A stretch of 6,050 nt of DNA, from the NCBI GenBank assembly GCA_002505935.1, contig DAWL01000175.1:1-6050 (forward strand). The letters run 5' to 3'. The position numbers were made by a program, and so were the translations under genes. Source of the stretch: Euryarchaeota archaeon UBA226 (lineage in GTDB: Archaea > Thermoplasmatota > Poseidoniia > Poseidoniales > Poseidoniaceae). The notes under the pieces were generated by a model. It worked only from the letters and a program-made list of their open reading frames with translations, had not been told where the DNA came from and searched no databases. Shown piece after piece: positions 5,963 to 6,050 of the stretch; position 1 is the first letter of the stretch; each line of letters begins with the position of its first letter.

Positions 5963-6050
5963 CCAATATGTAATCCAAAATCAGAGGGGGCCTTGGTATG
6001 ACCATCCATACTAACGGTACCCTCTAATTGGAAGCAAGATTCTGACATTG

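Noticed and set aside
1..6050. Search for a new defence, mobile or RNA-based system
   Set aside because: No direct-repeat array, transposase, recombinase, toxin-antitoxin pair, tRNA or rRNA pattern was seen; most of the window is explained by ordinary metabolic genes.

Overview
The window is about 6 kb of densely packed prokaryotic DNA. GC content is moderate: roughly 45-50% by eye in the metabolic genes, falling to about 38% in the last gene. Arginine codons are strongly biased to AGA. Genes lie in short operons with overlaps or gaps of about 10 bp, and some starts carry GGAG-type ribosome-binding sites. This combination, together with an mPGES-2-like transferase, a membrane-anchored FGE-like protein and a Lys-type pyruvate kinase, would fit a marine planktonic archaeon such as Marine Group II / Poseidoniales. 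That is an inference only: no rRNA or marker gene is present, and a bacterium is not excluded.

Left part (1-1708, + strand): three co-directional, tightly spaced genes that look like one operon. They are the last 45 codons of an unidentified gene, then a two-domain glutathione-S-transferase-fold protein resembling the soluble part of mitochondrial prostaglandin E synthase 2, then a divergent sulfatase-modifying-factor (FGE) domain protein with two C-terminal membrane helices and no catalytic cysteine pair. Their joint role is unknown.

Middle (1720-5557): two central-carbon genes arranged head to head around a spacer of about 91 bp. On the minus strand is a full-length MaeB-type NADP malic enzyme fused to a phosphotransacetylase-like domain. 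On the plus strand is pyruvate kinase. Both enzymes make pyruvate, one from malate and one from phosphoenolpyruvate, so the shared spacer is a natural place for coordinated control of the PEP-malate-pyruvate node. The kinase carries Lys, not Glu, at the position associated with potassium dependence.

Right edge (5587-5934, - strand): a small AT-rich gene for a Trp/Tyr/Gly/Asp-rich protein I do not recognise. It has a TATA-like box and a strong GGGAGG site just before its preferred start. Two convergent gene pairs meet with only 11 and 29 bp between stop codons.

I saw no RNA gene, mobile element, CRISPR array, attachment site or obvious defence system. The window looks like an ordinary core-metabolism region with a few points worth checking rather than a new system.
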